Part shown: positions 1 through 8,875 of the stretch, piece by piece
Numbering within the stretch: position 1 is the first letter of the stretch
Layout of the letters: the number at the start of each line of letters is the position of its first letter
Assembly (NCBI RefSeq): GCF_017353515.1
Contig: NZ_JAFMPY010000021.1
Coordinates: forward strand, 51,311-115,310
Source of the DNA: Jiella sonneratiae
GTDB taxonomy: Bacteria; Pseudomonadota; Alphaproteobacteria; Rhizobiales; Rhizobiaceae
Direction: 5' to 3'
DNA length: 64,000 nt
Notes under the pieces: model-generated
Told to the model about the DNA's origin: nothing
What the model saw: the letters and a program-made list of their open reading frames with translations, nothing else
Database searches by the model: none
Made by a program: the position numbers and the translations under genes

Positions 1-59
1 TCGTCGAGGTGTGCCGCACCGGCGTTGCCGCCCTCTCGCGCGGCAAGGAAGCGATGTAG
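1..59 (+). CDS. ilvN: Acetolactate synthase small subunit, C-terminal end (partial)
   Basis: Only the last 18 codons and the TAG stop are inside the window, read in the third frame. The peptide VEVCRTGVAALSRGKEAM closely resembles the C-terminus of the regulatory (ACT-domain) subunit of acetolactate synthase, the first enzyme of branched-chain amino acid synthesis, which typically ends in a VARTG-x-x-x-LSRG-like sequence. This is recognition of a short tail only, so the call is tentative; ilvH would be the equivalent symbol in many alphaproteobacterial annotations. Confidence 0.6.
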   Translation, partial: VEVCRTGVAALSRGKEAM

Positions 60-380
60 CCGGCGGGCCGGTTCCGCGCTCACTGTTCGAAAGCACACGG
101 GAGACGCGGTCGAAAGAGGGGCGGCGCGGCGACGCGAGGCGTTAACGACTTCGGCAGCACGAAGCGGTTGCATCACGGCTAAATCCCCGTCATCTCGAAG
201 TTTTTTCCAGCTTGCTTCAGCGAAGAGGGAACCAGTCCCGACCCCTGCGCCGTTAACCATGTCGGCTGGCCGAGCGAACGACTCCCGCCCGGCCGGCGCC
301 GAGACCGCGAGCCCGCGACCCTTTGCCGGCTCGAAACGATGGTCCGGATCGAAGATGATGGCGTGTCGGAGGTGGTGAAC
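60..380. other. Intergenic stretch, no gene seen
   Basis: About 320 bases between the partial ilvN-like gene and the receiver-domain gene. Open frames here have arginine- and serine-rich translations with no recognisable domain and no convincing ribosome-binding site. The 3' part presumably carries the promoter of the downstream gene, but I cannot identify specific boxes. Confidence 0.4.
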
Positions 381-794
381 ATGCAAGGCTCCCCGGAACG
401 CAAACTGCGCGTCCTCGTGGTCGACGACGACGCGCTGGTTCTGATGCACACCGCCGCCATGCTCAACGATCTCGGCCACGAGACGGTGATGGCGTCCGGA
501 GGCCCCGAGGCGCTCACCTGTCTCGGCGAAAGCGGCCCTTCCGCCTTCGACCTCCTCGTGACCGACCAGTCGATGCCGCAGCTCGACGGCGTCGAACTCG
601 CCCGTCAGGTTCGGCGGGAATGGCCGACGATGCCGGTGATCCTCGCAAGCGGCTATTGCGATCCCGGCGATGCGACCCACGGGGTCGCGCAGGGCCATCT
701 CTTGAAGCCGTTCGGCCTCGGCGATCTGCGCACCGTCATCGCCTCGGTGGTCGCCGCGGAAACCGCGGGCACCGGCGGGGCAGCGATGGCCTAG
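381..794 (+). CDS. Single-domain response regulator (CheY-like receiver)
   Basis: A stand-alone receiver domain of about 137 residues with no output domain. The acidic pocket is seen in LVVDDDALV, the phosphoacceptor Asp in VTDQSMP, the conserved Ser/Thr position in ILASGY, and the conserved Lys in LLKPFG. The LASGY and LKPF sequences are typical of receivers associated with hybrid histidine kinases. The start at 381 is preferred because GGAGG lies 7-8 bases upstream; an in-frame ATG at 339 would add 14 residues but has no good ribosome-binding site. No histidine kinase gene is adjacent, so its partner is unknown. It probably acts by phosphorylation-dependent protein contact in the cytoplasm. 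Confidence 0.85.
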   Translation: MQGSPERKLRVLVVDDDALVLMHTAAMLNDLGHETVMASGGPEALTCLGESGPSAFDLLVTDQSMPQLDGVELARQVRREWPTMPVILASGYCDPGDATHGVAQGHLLKPFGLGDLRTVIASVVAAETAGTGGAAMA

Positions 795-892
795 CGGTCC
801 GATTTCGACATTCGGTGCCGTCTTGTTCAGACCGCGCAGCAAATGTCGGAATCGAAAGACCCCAGGTCAAGATGATGATCCTGGTGGCTTTT

Positions 893-1052
893 TCGAATTT
901 GACATTTGATGCGACGCCTTACCCGATCGGGACTCATACGGTTTCCGGCAGATCACTTCGTGATGCCGGAAACAACTACGCTCATTCGCCGCGCGGGCTT
1001 GATACGAGCCCCGCTCTGATCGAGCGGATCTCGTATCGAACGTCAAATTCAA
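893..1052. repeat. Dispersed two-hairpin repeat, copy 1
   Basis: Two consecutive palindromes. The first (941-973) pairs GTTTCCGGC with GCCGGAAAC and, inside it, ATCAC with GTGAT. The second (1001-1037) pairs GATACGAG with CTCGTATC and CCGCTC with GAGCGG. An outer inverted pair, GAATTTGAC (895-903) and GTCAAATTC (1042-1050), encloses both. A second copy of the two-hairpin core is at 32685-32780. The element lies between the receiver gene and the helicase gene. It looks like an intergenic REP/RIME-type repeat; it has no coding capacity that I can support. Confidence 0.8.
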
Positions 1053-1343
1053 TCCACTGGCAGCCGGCGGCCGCAACGGCGCCTCGGATCAACCGCGCGA
1101 CGTTTCTCACCCTGCCTTCCCGCGTCGCCGGCTCTTGAAGACTGGCAGTCGGCGCCCTGATGATTTACGCCATGACGATCGGGCGCGAGTCGCCCGCCAT
1201 GCCTTGCGGCCTCTTCACGGGCCGGGCGACGGTTCGGCCCGGTGCACGGGGGTGTTTTGGCGCTGGCAGGAGCGCGCCGGTCGATCGACGGCGGTCGCCG
1301 GCGTCGTGAGCCCGGGCGAGGGTTCGGTTCAGGGGAGACGTTC

Positions 1344-2471
1344 TTGCAGTTTTCGCCGCAACAGGACGAGGCGCTTCGCCGGGTGGCCGAATGGCTCGAC
1401 CACCCCGACAGGCCGGTGTTCCGCCTGTTCGGCTATGCGGGCACCGGCAAGACGACGCTCGCCCGGCACTTCGCCGAGGGCATCGACGGCGCCGTGCAGT
1501 TTGCGGCCTTCACCGGCAAGGCCGCCCAGGTCCTGAGGACCAAGGGCGCGAAGTCCGCCCGCACCATCCACTCGCTGATCTATCGGCCGCGCGGCGAGGA
1601 GACGGTGGAGGACGAGGCGAGCGGCGCCTCGCGCGTCTCGCCGACCTTCTCGCTCAACCGCCAGAGCCCGGTCGCCAAGGCCAAGCTCGTCGTCGTCGAC
1701 GAATGTTCGATGGTCGACGAGGCGCTCGGCCGCGATCTCATGTCCTTCGGCACGCCGATCCTCGTTCTCGGCGATCCCGGGCAACTGCCGCCGGTTTCCG
1801 GCGGCGGGTTCTTCACCGAGGCGGAGCCGGACTTCCTCCTTACCGAGATCCATCGGCAGGCGCGCGACAACCCGATCATCGAGATGGCGCTCGCCGTCAG
1901 GGAGGGCCGCCAGCTGATGTATGGCGACTACGGGACCGCGAAGGTGATCTCCAAGCGCGAGGTCGAGACCGAGAAGGTGCTCGCCGCCGACCAGGTGCTC
2001 GTCGGCACCAATCGGACGCGCCGCCGCTACAACGCGCGTCTGCGGGAGCTGAAGGGCTTCGAGGGGCCGCTGCCGATGGCCGGCGACAAGCTGGTCTGTC
2101 TGCGCAACGATCCGGCGAAGGGCCTGCTCAACGGCTCGCTCTGGCAGGTGATGACCGCCTCGCGCGAGACGACGAAGCCGGGCGTCAACCTGATCGTCAA
2201 GCCGGACGACGACGACATCGACCAGGGAGCGGCGAAGATCCGGCTTCTGAAGCAGGCGTTCGAGGAGCCGGAGGCCGAGATCGCCTGGGCGACGAAGAAG
2301 CGCTTCGACGACTTCGACTTCGGCTACGCGCTGACCGTCCACAAGGCCCAGGGCTCGCAGTGGAACGACGTCATGCTGTTCGACGAGAGCTTCGCCTTTC
2401 GCGATACGCGCGAGCGGTGGCTTTATACGGCGATCACCCGCGCGGCCGAGCGGCTGACCATCGTGCGCTGA
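1344..2471 (+). CDS. RecD/Dda-like ATP-dependent DNA helicase (superfamily 1)
   Basis: An SF1 helicase of about 375 residues. Walker A is GYAGTGKT (residues 30-37), Walker B is VVVDECSMV, motif III is LVLGDPGQLPPV, and the C-terminal UvrD-like part has YALTVHKAQGSQW followed by LYTAITRA. The compact size and the order of motifs match RecD2/Dda-type 5'-3' helicases that are stand-alone rather than part of RecBCD. I chose the TTG at 1344 because GGGGAG lies 7 bases upstream and the family N-terminus begins with F-S-P-Q-Q; the frame is open upstream to 1242, but that extension is arginine/glycine-rich and unlike the family. Probable role is DNA repair or recombination; the exact substrate is not evident. 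Confidence 0.85.
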   Translation: MQFSPQQDEALRRVAEWLDHPDRPVFRLFGYAGTGKTTLARHFAEGIDGAVQFAAFTGKAAQVLRTKGAKSARTIHSLIYRPRGEETVEDEASGASRVSPTFSLNRQSPVAKAKLVVVDECSMVDEALGRDLMSFGTPILVLGDPGQLPPVSGGGFFTEAEPDFLLTEIHRQARDNPIIEMALAVREGRQLMYGDYGTAKVISKREVETEKVLAADQVLVGTNRTRRRYNARLRELKGFEGPLPMAGDKLVCLRNDPAKGLLNGSLWQVMTASRETTKPGVNLIVKPDDDDIDQGAAKIRLLKQAFEEPEAEIAWATKKRFDDFDFGYALTVHKAQGSQWNDVMLFDESFAFRDTRERWLYTAITRAAERLTIVR

Positions 2472-2525
2472 GCCTCGCCGGCGGGCGGGGCCGAGCCCCG
2501 CCGCGCATCGACTTGTCCCTCGAAA

Positions 2526-3245
2526 TCAGCGGGTCTCGCGCCGGTGCGCCTCGGCCATCTCCGCCATCGAGGTGAAGCGGAAGTCGTAATGCGGCATGGC
2601 GCCCGGATGCATCGTCGCCCCGTAACCCTCCCGGCCGTGCCGGCGATGGATCCAGGCCGAGGCGAGGCCGGCCGCATTGGCGGGGACATGGTCGTGGAAC
2701 ATGCTCTCCGCCGTGTGTAGCACATCAGCCTTCTCGACGCCGAGCCCCGAAAGCTTGTCGAGCATGTAGGCGAAGTTCCGCGGGTCCGGCTTGTAGGAGC
2801 CGATGTCCTCGGCCGTGTAGACCGCGTCGAAGGTGACGCCGAGCCGCGCGTTCGACCCGGCGAAGCTGCCGCTGTCGACATTCGAGAGCACGACGAGCCG
2901 GTAGTGCTGCTTCAGATAGGCGAGCGCATCGGCGGAATCCGGGAAGGCCGGCCAGTCCGGCACCGACCGGCCATAGGCGAGACACTCGTCCCAGCCGGCC
3001 GGCACGCCCCACTCTTCCGACAGGCTTCGATAGACCGTGGCGAGCAGGCGGGAATAGGGCATCGCAGGCGTCTGCGCCTGCTGCGCGGATTCGTGCACCG
3101 CATGGCGCTCGAGCACGCTGTCGCGGCCGGGCTCGGTGTCGAGCCGGTCGAGCAGCGGCCGCAGCGCCGTCACGATGCCGGTCTCCCAGTCGATCAGCGT
3201 GCCGTAGCAGTCGAAGGTCAGCACCTTGAAATCGGCGAGCAGCAT
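2526..3245 (-). CDS. HAD-family hydrolase, 2-haloacid dehalogenase type II-like
   Basis: A 239-residue HAD-superfamily protein. The nucleophile Asp12 is in TFDCYGTL, motif II Ser is in VVLSNVDSG, motif III Lys is in SYKPDPRNF, and the C-terminal acidic region follows HTAESMFHDHVPA. The DCYGT form of motif I is that of the haloacid dehalogenase type II branch. Members hydrolyse small haloacids or phosphate esters, and the physiological substrate is often unknown. It is divergent from the ABC transporter operon that follows, with about 300 bases between, and could be functionally linked to it, but nothing in the sequence proves this. Confidence 0.85.
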   Translation of the reverse strand: MLLADFKVLTFDCYGTLIDWETGIVTALRPLLDRLDTEPGRDSVLERHAVHESAQQAQTPAMPYSRLLATVYRSLSEEWGVPAGWDECLAYGRSVPDWPAFPDSADALAYLKQHYRLVVLSNVDSGSFAGSNARLGVTFDAVYTAEDIGSYKPDPRNFAYMLDKLSGLGVEKADVLHTAESMFHDHVPANAAGLASAWIHRRHGREGYGATMHPGAMPHYDFRFTSMAEMAEAHRRETR

Positions 3246-3543
3246 GGCGGTCGGGCCTTCGTGGTCGAATGAGGCCGGCTGGGGAGACGGCCAGACGGAC
3301 TGCTAGGCGAGGCGGCCTCGGCTGGCAAGCGGCGAGGCGCGGGGATCGTGCCGCCGGACGGCTGCCCCGTACGGCATCGCGTCCGTCTGCGCATTTCATG
3401 AGCAAGATGCCGGCGATCCGGTCAGCAGGAGTGCCTGGAAGGGCGGGTCCGTCGCGCCGGTGCCTTTCGCGGCGTTTGTTCCCGCGAGTTGGCATGGCCG
3501 TTGCATTGTTGTGGCTCGAAGCATTGGATGCGAAGGGCCTGCC

Positions 3544-4536
3544 TTGCCGAACCGAGCCGCCGATCTCGAACTCGCCGCCGTCGTCAAGTCCTACGGCGAG
3601 ACGATCGCCGTCGACAAAGTCTCTCTGAAGATCCCGGCGGGGACCTATTGCTGCCTGCTCGGCCCTTCCGGCTGCGGCAAGACCTCGACGCTGCGGATGA
3701 TCGCCGGCCATGAATCGATCTCCGACGGCGACGTGATGATCGGCAACACCATCGTCAACGACCTGCCGCCGGCGCGGCGCGGCACGGCGATGATGTTCCA
3801 GAACTACGCGCTGTTTCCCCATCTCAACGTGCGCGACAACGTTGCCTTTCCGCTGAAGATGGCGGGTGTCGGCAAGGCCGAGCGGCACCAGCGGGCCGGC
3901 GAACTCCTCGGCATGGTCGACATGGCGCGCTATGCCGAGCGACTGCCGGCGCAGCTTTCCGGCGGCCAGCAGCAGCGCGTCGCGCTGGCGCGGGCACTGG
4001 TGACCAATCCGACGGTGCTGCTGCTCGACGAGCCCTTGTCGGCGCTCGACCCGTTCCTGCGCGTGCGCATGCGCGCCGAACTGAAGCGCTATCAGCGCGA
4101 CTTCGGCATCTCCTTCGTCCACGTGACCCACAGCCAGGAGGAGGCGATGGCGCTGGCCGACATGGTGGTGTTGATGAACGACGGGCGGATCGAGCAGGTC
4201 GGCTCGCCGCGCGAGGTCTTCAACGCCCCGCGCACCCGCTTCGTCGCCCAGTTCATGGGCAGCCACAACATCGTGCCGGACGGCGAACGCAGCTTCGCCG
4301 TGCGCGCCGACCGGCTGAGGCTGTCGGCCTCCCCCGGGGGCGTGGCCGGCACCCGCGCGACGGTCACCGACGTCGAATATCAGGGCATGACGGTGAACGT
4401 CGCCATGCGCTGCGCCGACGGGACCGACTTCCTCGCCACCCTGCCGGAGGCCGAATACGACCGGATGCCCGTCGCGATCGGCGACGAGGTCGCAGTCGAC
4501 TGGGCGGCAGCCGACCGGCACGAGCTCGCCGCCTGA
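3544..4536 (+). CDS. ABC transporter ATP-binding protein, polyamine (PotA) type
   Basis: The energising subunit of an importer. Walker A is GPSGCGKTS (residues 40-48), Q-loop in MMFQNYALFPH, signature LSGGQQQRVALARAL, Walker B LLLDEPLSALD, and switch His in HVTHSQEE. The C-terminal ~90 residues form a TOBE-like domain typical of spermidine/putrescine and related CUT-type ATPases. I prefer the TTG at 3544 (AAGGG 7 bases upstream), which puts the protein at 330 residues; the frame is open to an ATG at 3460, but the extra residues do not look like the family N-terminus. First gene of a run with a binding protein and two permeases, then three amide-hydrolysing enzymes, so the cargo may be an amide rather than a polyamine. 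Confidence 0.9.
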   Translation: MPNRAADLELAAVVKSYGETIAVDKVSLKIPAGTYCCLLGPSGCGKTSTLRMIAGHESISDGDVMIGNTIVNDLPPARRGTAMMFQNYALFPHLNVRDNVAFPLKMAGVGKAERHQRAGELLGMVDMARYAERLPAQLSGGQQQRVALARALVTNPTVLLLDEPLSALDPFLRVRMRAELKRYQRDFGISFVHVTHSQEEAMALADMVVLMNDGRIEQVGSPREVFNAPRTRFVAQFMGSHNIVPDGERSFAVRADRLRLSASPGGVAGTRATVTDVEYQGMTVNVAMRCADGTDFLATLPEAEYDRMPVAIGDEVAVDWAAADRHELAA

Positions 4537-4585
4537 GGGCGGCCGTCCTTCCAGACCTTCAACCCACCCCAAACGGAGGAACCCG

Positions 4586-5878
4586 ATGGCAATAAGCGAT
4601 GAGACCAAGACGGCGGCCGTTTCCCGGCGCTCGCTGCTGAAGGCGGGTGCGGGACTTGCCGGTGCCGGCCTGGCGACCAGGCTGTCAGCCTTCCCGACGC
4701 CGGCGATCGGCGCCGAGCCGGTCACCCTGCGCTATCTCTCGACGGCCACCAACCAGTCGCCTGCCATCGCCGAGAAGGCGATGGAGGAGGCCGGCGTGAA
4801 GATCGAATATGTGACGGTGACGACCGACGAGGTCGCCAAGCGCATCATCACCCAGCCGAACTCCTTCGACCTCGTCGACAGCGAATATTTCTCGCTGCCG
4901 AACCTCGTGCCGTCAGGCAACCTGATGGGCATGGACGCCAAGAAGATCAAGCTGGCGGACAAGATCACCCCGGTCCTCACCAAGGGCACGATCGACGGCA
5001 AGGACGTCGGCAGCCAGGGATCGGCGCCGTGGAAGTACTTCTACCTCGACGGCCGGCATTCCAAGAAGTTCGCCGAAGCGCCCACCGAATGGATGACGCT
5101 CATCCCGACGACCTACAACGCCGACTCGCTCGGCGACCGGCCGGATCTCATCGACGGCGAGGTCACGCACTGGTCGGCGCTGCTCGATCCGAAGTTCAAG
5201 GGCAAGGCGGCGCTGATCAACATCCCCTCGATCGGCATCATGGACGCGGCCATGGCGATCGAATCGTCCGGTCAGTTCAAGTACAAAGACAAGGGGAACA
5301 TGACCAAGGCCGAGATCGACAAGACCATGGAGATCCTGACCAAGGCCAAGAAGGACGGCCAGTTCCGCGCCTTCTGGACCGACTTCAACCAGTCGGTGAA
5401 CCTGATGGCGTCCGGCGAGGTCGTGATCCAGTCGATGTGGTCGCCGGCGGTCACGGCGGTGCGCTCAAAGGGCATCAAGTGCACCTATCTCGCGCTCGAA
5501 GAGGGCTATCGCGGCTGGGCCTCCGGCTTCGCGCTGCCGCGCACGCTGCGGGACAAGAAACTCGACGCCGCCTACGAGTTCATCAACTGGTTCCTTTCGG
5601 GCTGGGCCGGCGCCTATCTCTCGCGTCAGGGCTACTATCCGGCGGTGCTCGACACGGCCAAGGAGAAGATGGAGCCCTACGAGTGGGCCTACTGGTACGA
5701 GGGCAAGCCGGCCGAGAAGCCGATCAAGGCCCCGGACGGAACCGTCATCGAACAGCCGGGCGCGGTGCGCGACGGCGGCTCCTACGAGACCCGCATGAGC
5801 CGCATCGCCTGCTGGAACTCGGTCATGGACGAGAACGAGTACCTGATCACCAAGTGGAACGAGTTCGTCGCGGCCTGA
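4586..5878 (+). CDS. ABC transporter substrate-binding protein with Tat signal
   Basis: A 430-residue periplasmic solute-binding protein. The N-terminus has a twin-arginine motif (SRRSLLKAG) followed by a hydrophobic Ala/Gly stretch and a likely cleavage site after IGA, so it is probably exported folded by Tat. The body (LRYLSTATNQSP, later NQSVNLMASGEVVIQSMWSP and YEFINWFLSGWAG) resembles the PotD/PotF-type binding-protein family 1/8. A clear AACGGAGGAAC precedes the ATG. It lies 49 bases after the ATPase and directly before the permeases. Ligand cannot be read from sequence; polyamine-type family members bind diverse cationic or amide compounds. Confidence 0.9.
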   Translation: MAISDETKTAAVSRRSLLKAGAGLAGAGLATRLSAFPTPAIGAEPVTLRYLSTATNQSPAIAEKAMEEAGVKIEYVTVTTDEVAKRIITQPNSFDLVDSEYFSLPNLVPSGNLMGMDAKKIKLADKITPVLTKGTIDGKDVGSQGSAPWKYFYLDGRHSKKFAEAPTEWMTLIPTTYNADSLGDRPDLIDGEVTHWSALLDPKFKGKAALINIPSIGIMDAAMAIESSGQFKYKDKGNMTKAEIDKTMEILTKAKKDGQFRAFWTDFNQSVNLMASGEVVIQSMWSPAVTAVRSKGIKCTYLALEEGYRGWASGFALPRTLRDKKLDAAYEFINWFLSGWAGAYLSRQGYYPAVLDTAKEKMEPYEWAYWYEGKPAEKPIKAPDGTVIEQPGAVRDGGSYETRMSRIACWNSVMDENEYLITKWNEFVAA

Positions 5879-5882
5879 GGTG

Positions 5883-6857
5883 ATGGTGACAACGACGCCA
5901 ACCAGCGGGGCGGCATCGCCGCCCCGCATCGCCGACGCCGCGATGCTTCCGTCCGGGGCGGAAACGGCCGCGACGTCGCGCCGCCGGCGCACCCGCGGCG
6001 GCGCCTACTGGCAGGCCGCGCCGATGGCGCTGGTCTTCCTGCTGTTTTTCGTGCTGCCGCTGGTCGTCGTGCTGGTGGTCAGCTTCTGGCAGTACAATTC
6101 CTATTCGATCACCCCGGCCTTCGTCTTCGACAACTATGCCGGCGTGTTCGACGGCTGCCTCGCGAGCCTTCCCTCGCTCTGCACGACCTTCGCGACCTAT
6201 CTCTCGACCATCAAGTTCTGCCTGCTGGTCTGGGCGACGACGCTCGTTCTCGGCTTCACGATCGCCTATTTCCTCGCCTTCCACATCCGTACGACGACGA
6301 TGCAGATCGTCCTCGCGCTCGTCTGCATCATCCCGTTCTGGACCTCCAACGTCATCCGGATGATCTCCTGGATCCCGCTGCTCGGGCGCAACGGCCTGAT
6401 CAACCAGATCCTGGTCGGCTCCGGCCTGGTCGACCATCCGGTCGAATGGCTGCTCTATTCCGACTTCGCGGTGACGCTCGCCTTCGTCCACCTGCTCACC
6501 GCCTTCATGCTGGTGCCGATCCTCAATTCGATGATGCGCATCGACCGCTCGCTGATCGAGGCGGCGCGGGACGCGGGCGCGAGCGGCGCGCAGGTCCTGT
6601 GGAACGTCGTCATCCCGCTTTCGAAGACCGGCATCACCATCGGTTCGATCTTCGTCGTCACCCTTGTGATGGGCGACTTCATCACCATCGGCGTGATGGG
6701 TGGCCAGCAGATCGCCTCGGTGGGCAAGGTCATCAACGTCCAGACCAGCTACCTGCAGTTCCCGCTCGCCGCGGCGAATGCCGTCGTGCTGCTGATCGCG
6801 ACGCTCGGGATCATCTTCACGCTGACGCGCTTCATCGACATCCGCAAGGAGCTCTAG
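5883..6857 (+). CDS. ABC transporter permease, PotB type
   Basis: Inner-membrane permease with about six transmembrane helices, beginning with PMALVFLLFFVLPLVVVLVV after a ~45-residue cytoplasmic N-terminus. The EAA loop that docks on the ATPase is EAARDAGASGAQVLWNVVIP. A GTG (5880) and an ATG (5883) are adjacent in frame, four bases or fewer from the stop of the binding-protein gene; I use the ATG. The tight spacing indicates translational coupling within the transport operon. Pairs with the following permease to form the channel. Confidence 0.9.
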   Translation: MVTTTPTSGAASPPRIADAAMLPSGAETAATSRRRRTRGGAYWQAAPMALVFLLFFVLPLVVVLVVSFWQYNSYSITPAFVFDNYAGVFDGCLASLPSLCTTFATYLSTIKFCLLVWATTLVLGFTIAYFLAFHIRTTTMQIVLALVCIIPFWTSNVIRMISWIPLLGRNGLINQILVGSGLVDHPVEWLLYSDFAVTLAFVHLLTAFMLVPILNSMMRIDRSLIEAARDAGASGAQVLWNVVIPLSKTGITIGSIFVVTLVMGDFITIGVMGGQQIASVGKVINVQTSYLQFPLAAANAVVLLIATLGIIFTLTRFIDIRKEL

Positions 6858-6860
6858 CCC

Positions 6861-7751
6861 ATGACGGCCGAGAAGCGACCGCGCTCCTTCTACGTTCTCG
6901 CCGCGATCTTCACGCTGTTCGTCCTGTTCCTCTACGGGCCGGTGATCACCATCCTGATCCTGTCCTTTCAGGGGCCGCAGGGCGGGCTGACCTTCCCGAT
7001 GAACGGCTTCTCCTTCCACTGGTTCGCGCAGCTCTTTCAGGGCGCGGGCCTCGTCGACATCTCGATCGGCCTGTGGAACTCGCTGAAGCTCGGCCTCATC
7101 GTGATGGTGCTGACGGTGGTCTTCTCGGTGATGGCAGGCCTTGCCTTCCGCCGGCGCTTCACCGGTTCGAGCCTTCTGTTCTACACCGCCATCGCCAGCC
7201 TCATCATGCCGTCGATCATCGTGTCGCTCGGCATCGCGCTGGAATTCCACATCGTCGACGACACGGTGATGGGGATCGCCGACGCCTACGAGGTCGACTG
7301 GCTCTACGACAACTACCAGACCGCCACCGGCCTCTTCACCTCCGGTCTCGGGGCACATCTCTCCTGGACGCTGCCCTTCGGCCTTCTGATCATGTTCGCG
7401 GTGTTCAACCGTTTCGACAAATCCTACGAGGAGGCCGCCCGCGACCTCGGCGCGACCTCCTGGCAGACGATCCGCCATGTCGTCCTGCCGATCATCGCGC
7501 CGTCGGTCGCCGGAGTCGCCCTGTTCGGCTTCACTTTGTCCTGGGACGAACTCGCGCGATCGAGCCAGGCGATGGGCGCGGCCAACACCCTGCCGATCCA
7601 GCTGCAGGCGCTGACCACCACCGTGACCACGCCGATGATCTACGCCCTCGGGACAGTGACGACGGCGATCTCGCTGGTCGTCATCGCCGTCTCCCTGACG
7701 ACTTTCTTCGTTCTCCAGAAGCGGCGCCAGCGCCGGGCATTGAAGGGTTGA
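6861..7751 (+). CDS. ABC transporter permease, PotC type
   Basis: Second inner-membrane permease, 296 residues, starting three bases after the first permease stops. It has about six hydrophobic helices (first one FYVLAAIFTLFVLFLYGPVI) and the coupling loop EEAARDLGATSWQTIRHVVLP. The binding-protein-dependent transport fold and its order ATPase, binding protein, PotB-like, PotC-like are those of polyamine-family importers. The three enzyme genes downstream on the same strand suggest that the imported compound is hydrolysed in the cytoplasm. Confidence 0.9.
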   Translation: MTAEKRPRSFYVLAAIFTLFVLFLYGPVITILILSFQGPQGGLTFPMNGFSFHWFAQLFQGAGLVDISIGLWNSLKLGLIVMVLTVVFSVMAGLAFRRRFTGSSLLFYTAIASLIMPSIIVSLGIALEFHIVDDTVMGIADAYEVDWLYDNYQTATGLFTSGLGAHLSWTLPFGLLIMFAVFNRFDKSYEEAARDLGATSWQTIRHVVLPIIAPSVAGVALFGFTLSWDELARSSQAMGAANTLPIQLQALTTTVTTPMIYALGTVTTAISLVVIAVSLTTFFVLQKRRQRRALKG

Positions 7752-7990
7752 GTGCCCGCCATGGCCGAAATGCCCGCCTCCCGGAGTGCGCAGACCGGCG
7801 GCCGAAACGCTCGCTGCGCCAATTCTCTTCGCCGAGCGTGTTCTCCCGGTTCTATCGGACGGCGTGCGGCGCAGCGCATGATGGCGGCGCCGCCCCCGAC
7901 GTTTCGGGCGGCGATACGTGCGAAAGGATGGCACGGCAGGCGATCGCGGTTCGATGCGGTCGGGCGCCGCGCCGAAAGGGGTGGACCGGA

Positions 7991-8743
7991 ATGCGGATCT
8001 CGATCGTCAACCCGAACTCCACGCGGTCGATGACCGAGACGATTGCCCTCGCGGCGCGCCAGGCCGCGGCACGAGGAACCGAGATCCTCGCCTATCAGAA
8101 CGATGCCGGACCGGTCTCGATCGAGGGCCATGTCGACGGCGCGCTCGCCGTGCCGGGCCTGCTCCACGCCCTGGCGATTGCCGAGCGGGACGGGGCGGAG
8201 GCCCATGTCATCGCCTGTTTCGACGACACCGGGCTCGAAGCCGCCCGGTCGGTCCTCGCAGGCCCGGTGATCGGGATCGGCGAGGCGGCGGCGCGCATGG
8301 CGACGCTCGTCGCGCGCCGCTTCTCGGTGGTGACGACGCTCTCCGTTTCCGTCCCGATTCTCGAAGACAATCTGCAGCGCGCCGGTCTGTCGGATCTCTG
8401 CGCGAGCGTGCGCGCCTCGGACCTGCCGGTGCTGGCGCTCGAGGCCGATCCCGAGGCGGCCGAGCGGACGATCTCGGCGGAGATCGCCCGTGCGGTCGCC
8501 GAGGACGGGGCGGAGGCGATCGTCCTCGGCTGCGCCGGTATGGCGGGTTTCGCCCAGGCGCTGTCGCAGGAGCATGGCGTGCCGGTGGTGGAAGGCGTCT
8601 CTTCGGCGGTGAAGCTGATGGAAGCGGCCGTGGCGCTCGGCCTGAAGACGGCAAAGCGCGGCGGCTATGCCGCGCCGCGCCTGAAGGATCGCGGTTTCGT
8701 CTATCCAGAAGGCATGGTCGCCGAGCCGGAGCTGCCGGCGTGA
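7991..8743 (+). CDS. Aspartate/glutamate (hydantoin) racemase family protein
   Basis: A 250-residue member of the Asp/Glu racemase superfamily. The two catalytic Cys regions are visible: IACFDDTGL (Cys76) and VLGCAGM (Cys181); the N-terminus RISIVNPNSTRSMT is the typical IxVxNPNT start of hydantoin racemases. These enzymes interconvert stereoisomers of 5-substituted hydantoins or related compounds by two-base proton transfer. AGGGG lies upstream of the ATG. Context with a transporter, amidohydrolase and amidase fits a route that racemises and then opens a cyclic amide. A related function such as maleate isomerisation cannot be excluded. Confidence 0.85.
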   Translation: MRISIVNPNSTRSMTETIALAARQAAARGTEILAYQNDAGPVSIEGHVDGALAVPGLLHALAIAERDGAEAHVIACFDDTGLEAARSVLAGPVIGIGEAAARMATLVARRFSVVTTLSVSVPILEDNLQRAGLSDLCASVRASDLPVLALEADPEAAERTISAEIARAVAEDGAEAIVLGCAGMAGFAQALSQEHGVPVVEGVSSAVKLMEAAVALGLKTAKRGGYAAPRLKDRGFVYPEGMVAEPELPA

Positions 8744-8875
8744 GACGCGCCAAGAGCCGCGACAGCCGGGATCCGCGCGCGACCGTACGAACGGACGGGA
8801 ACGAAGCACCGGCGCTCGCCGCCCCGCGGTCGGCCCGCGCCGCCGGTCCCGAACGCGGCTGAGGGACGACAAGGC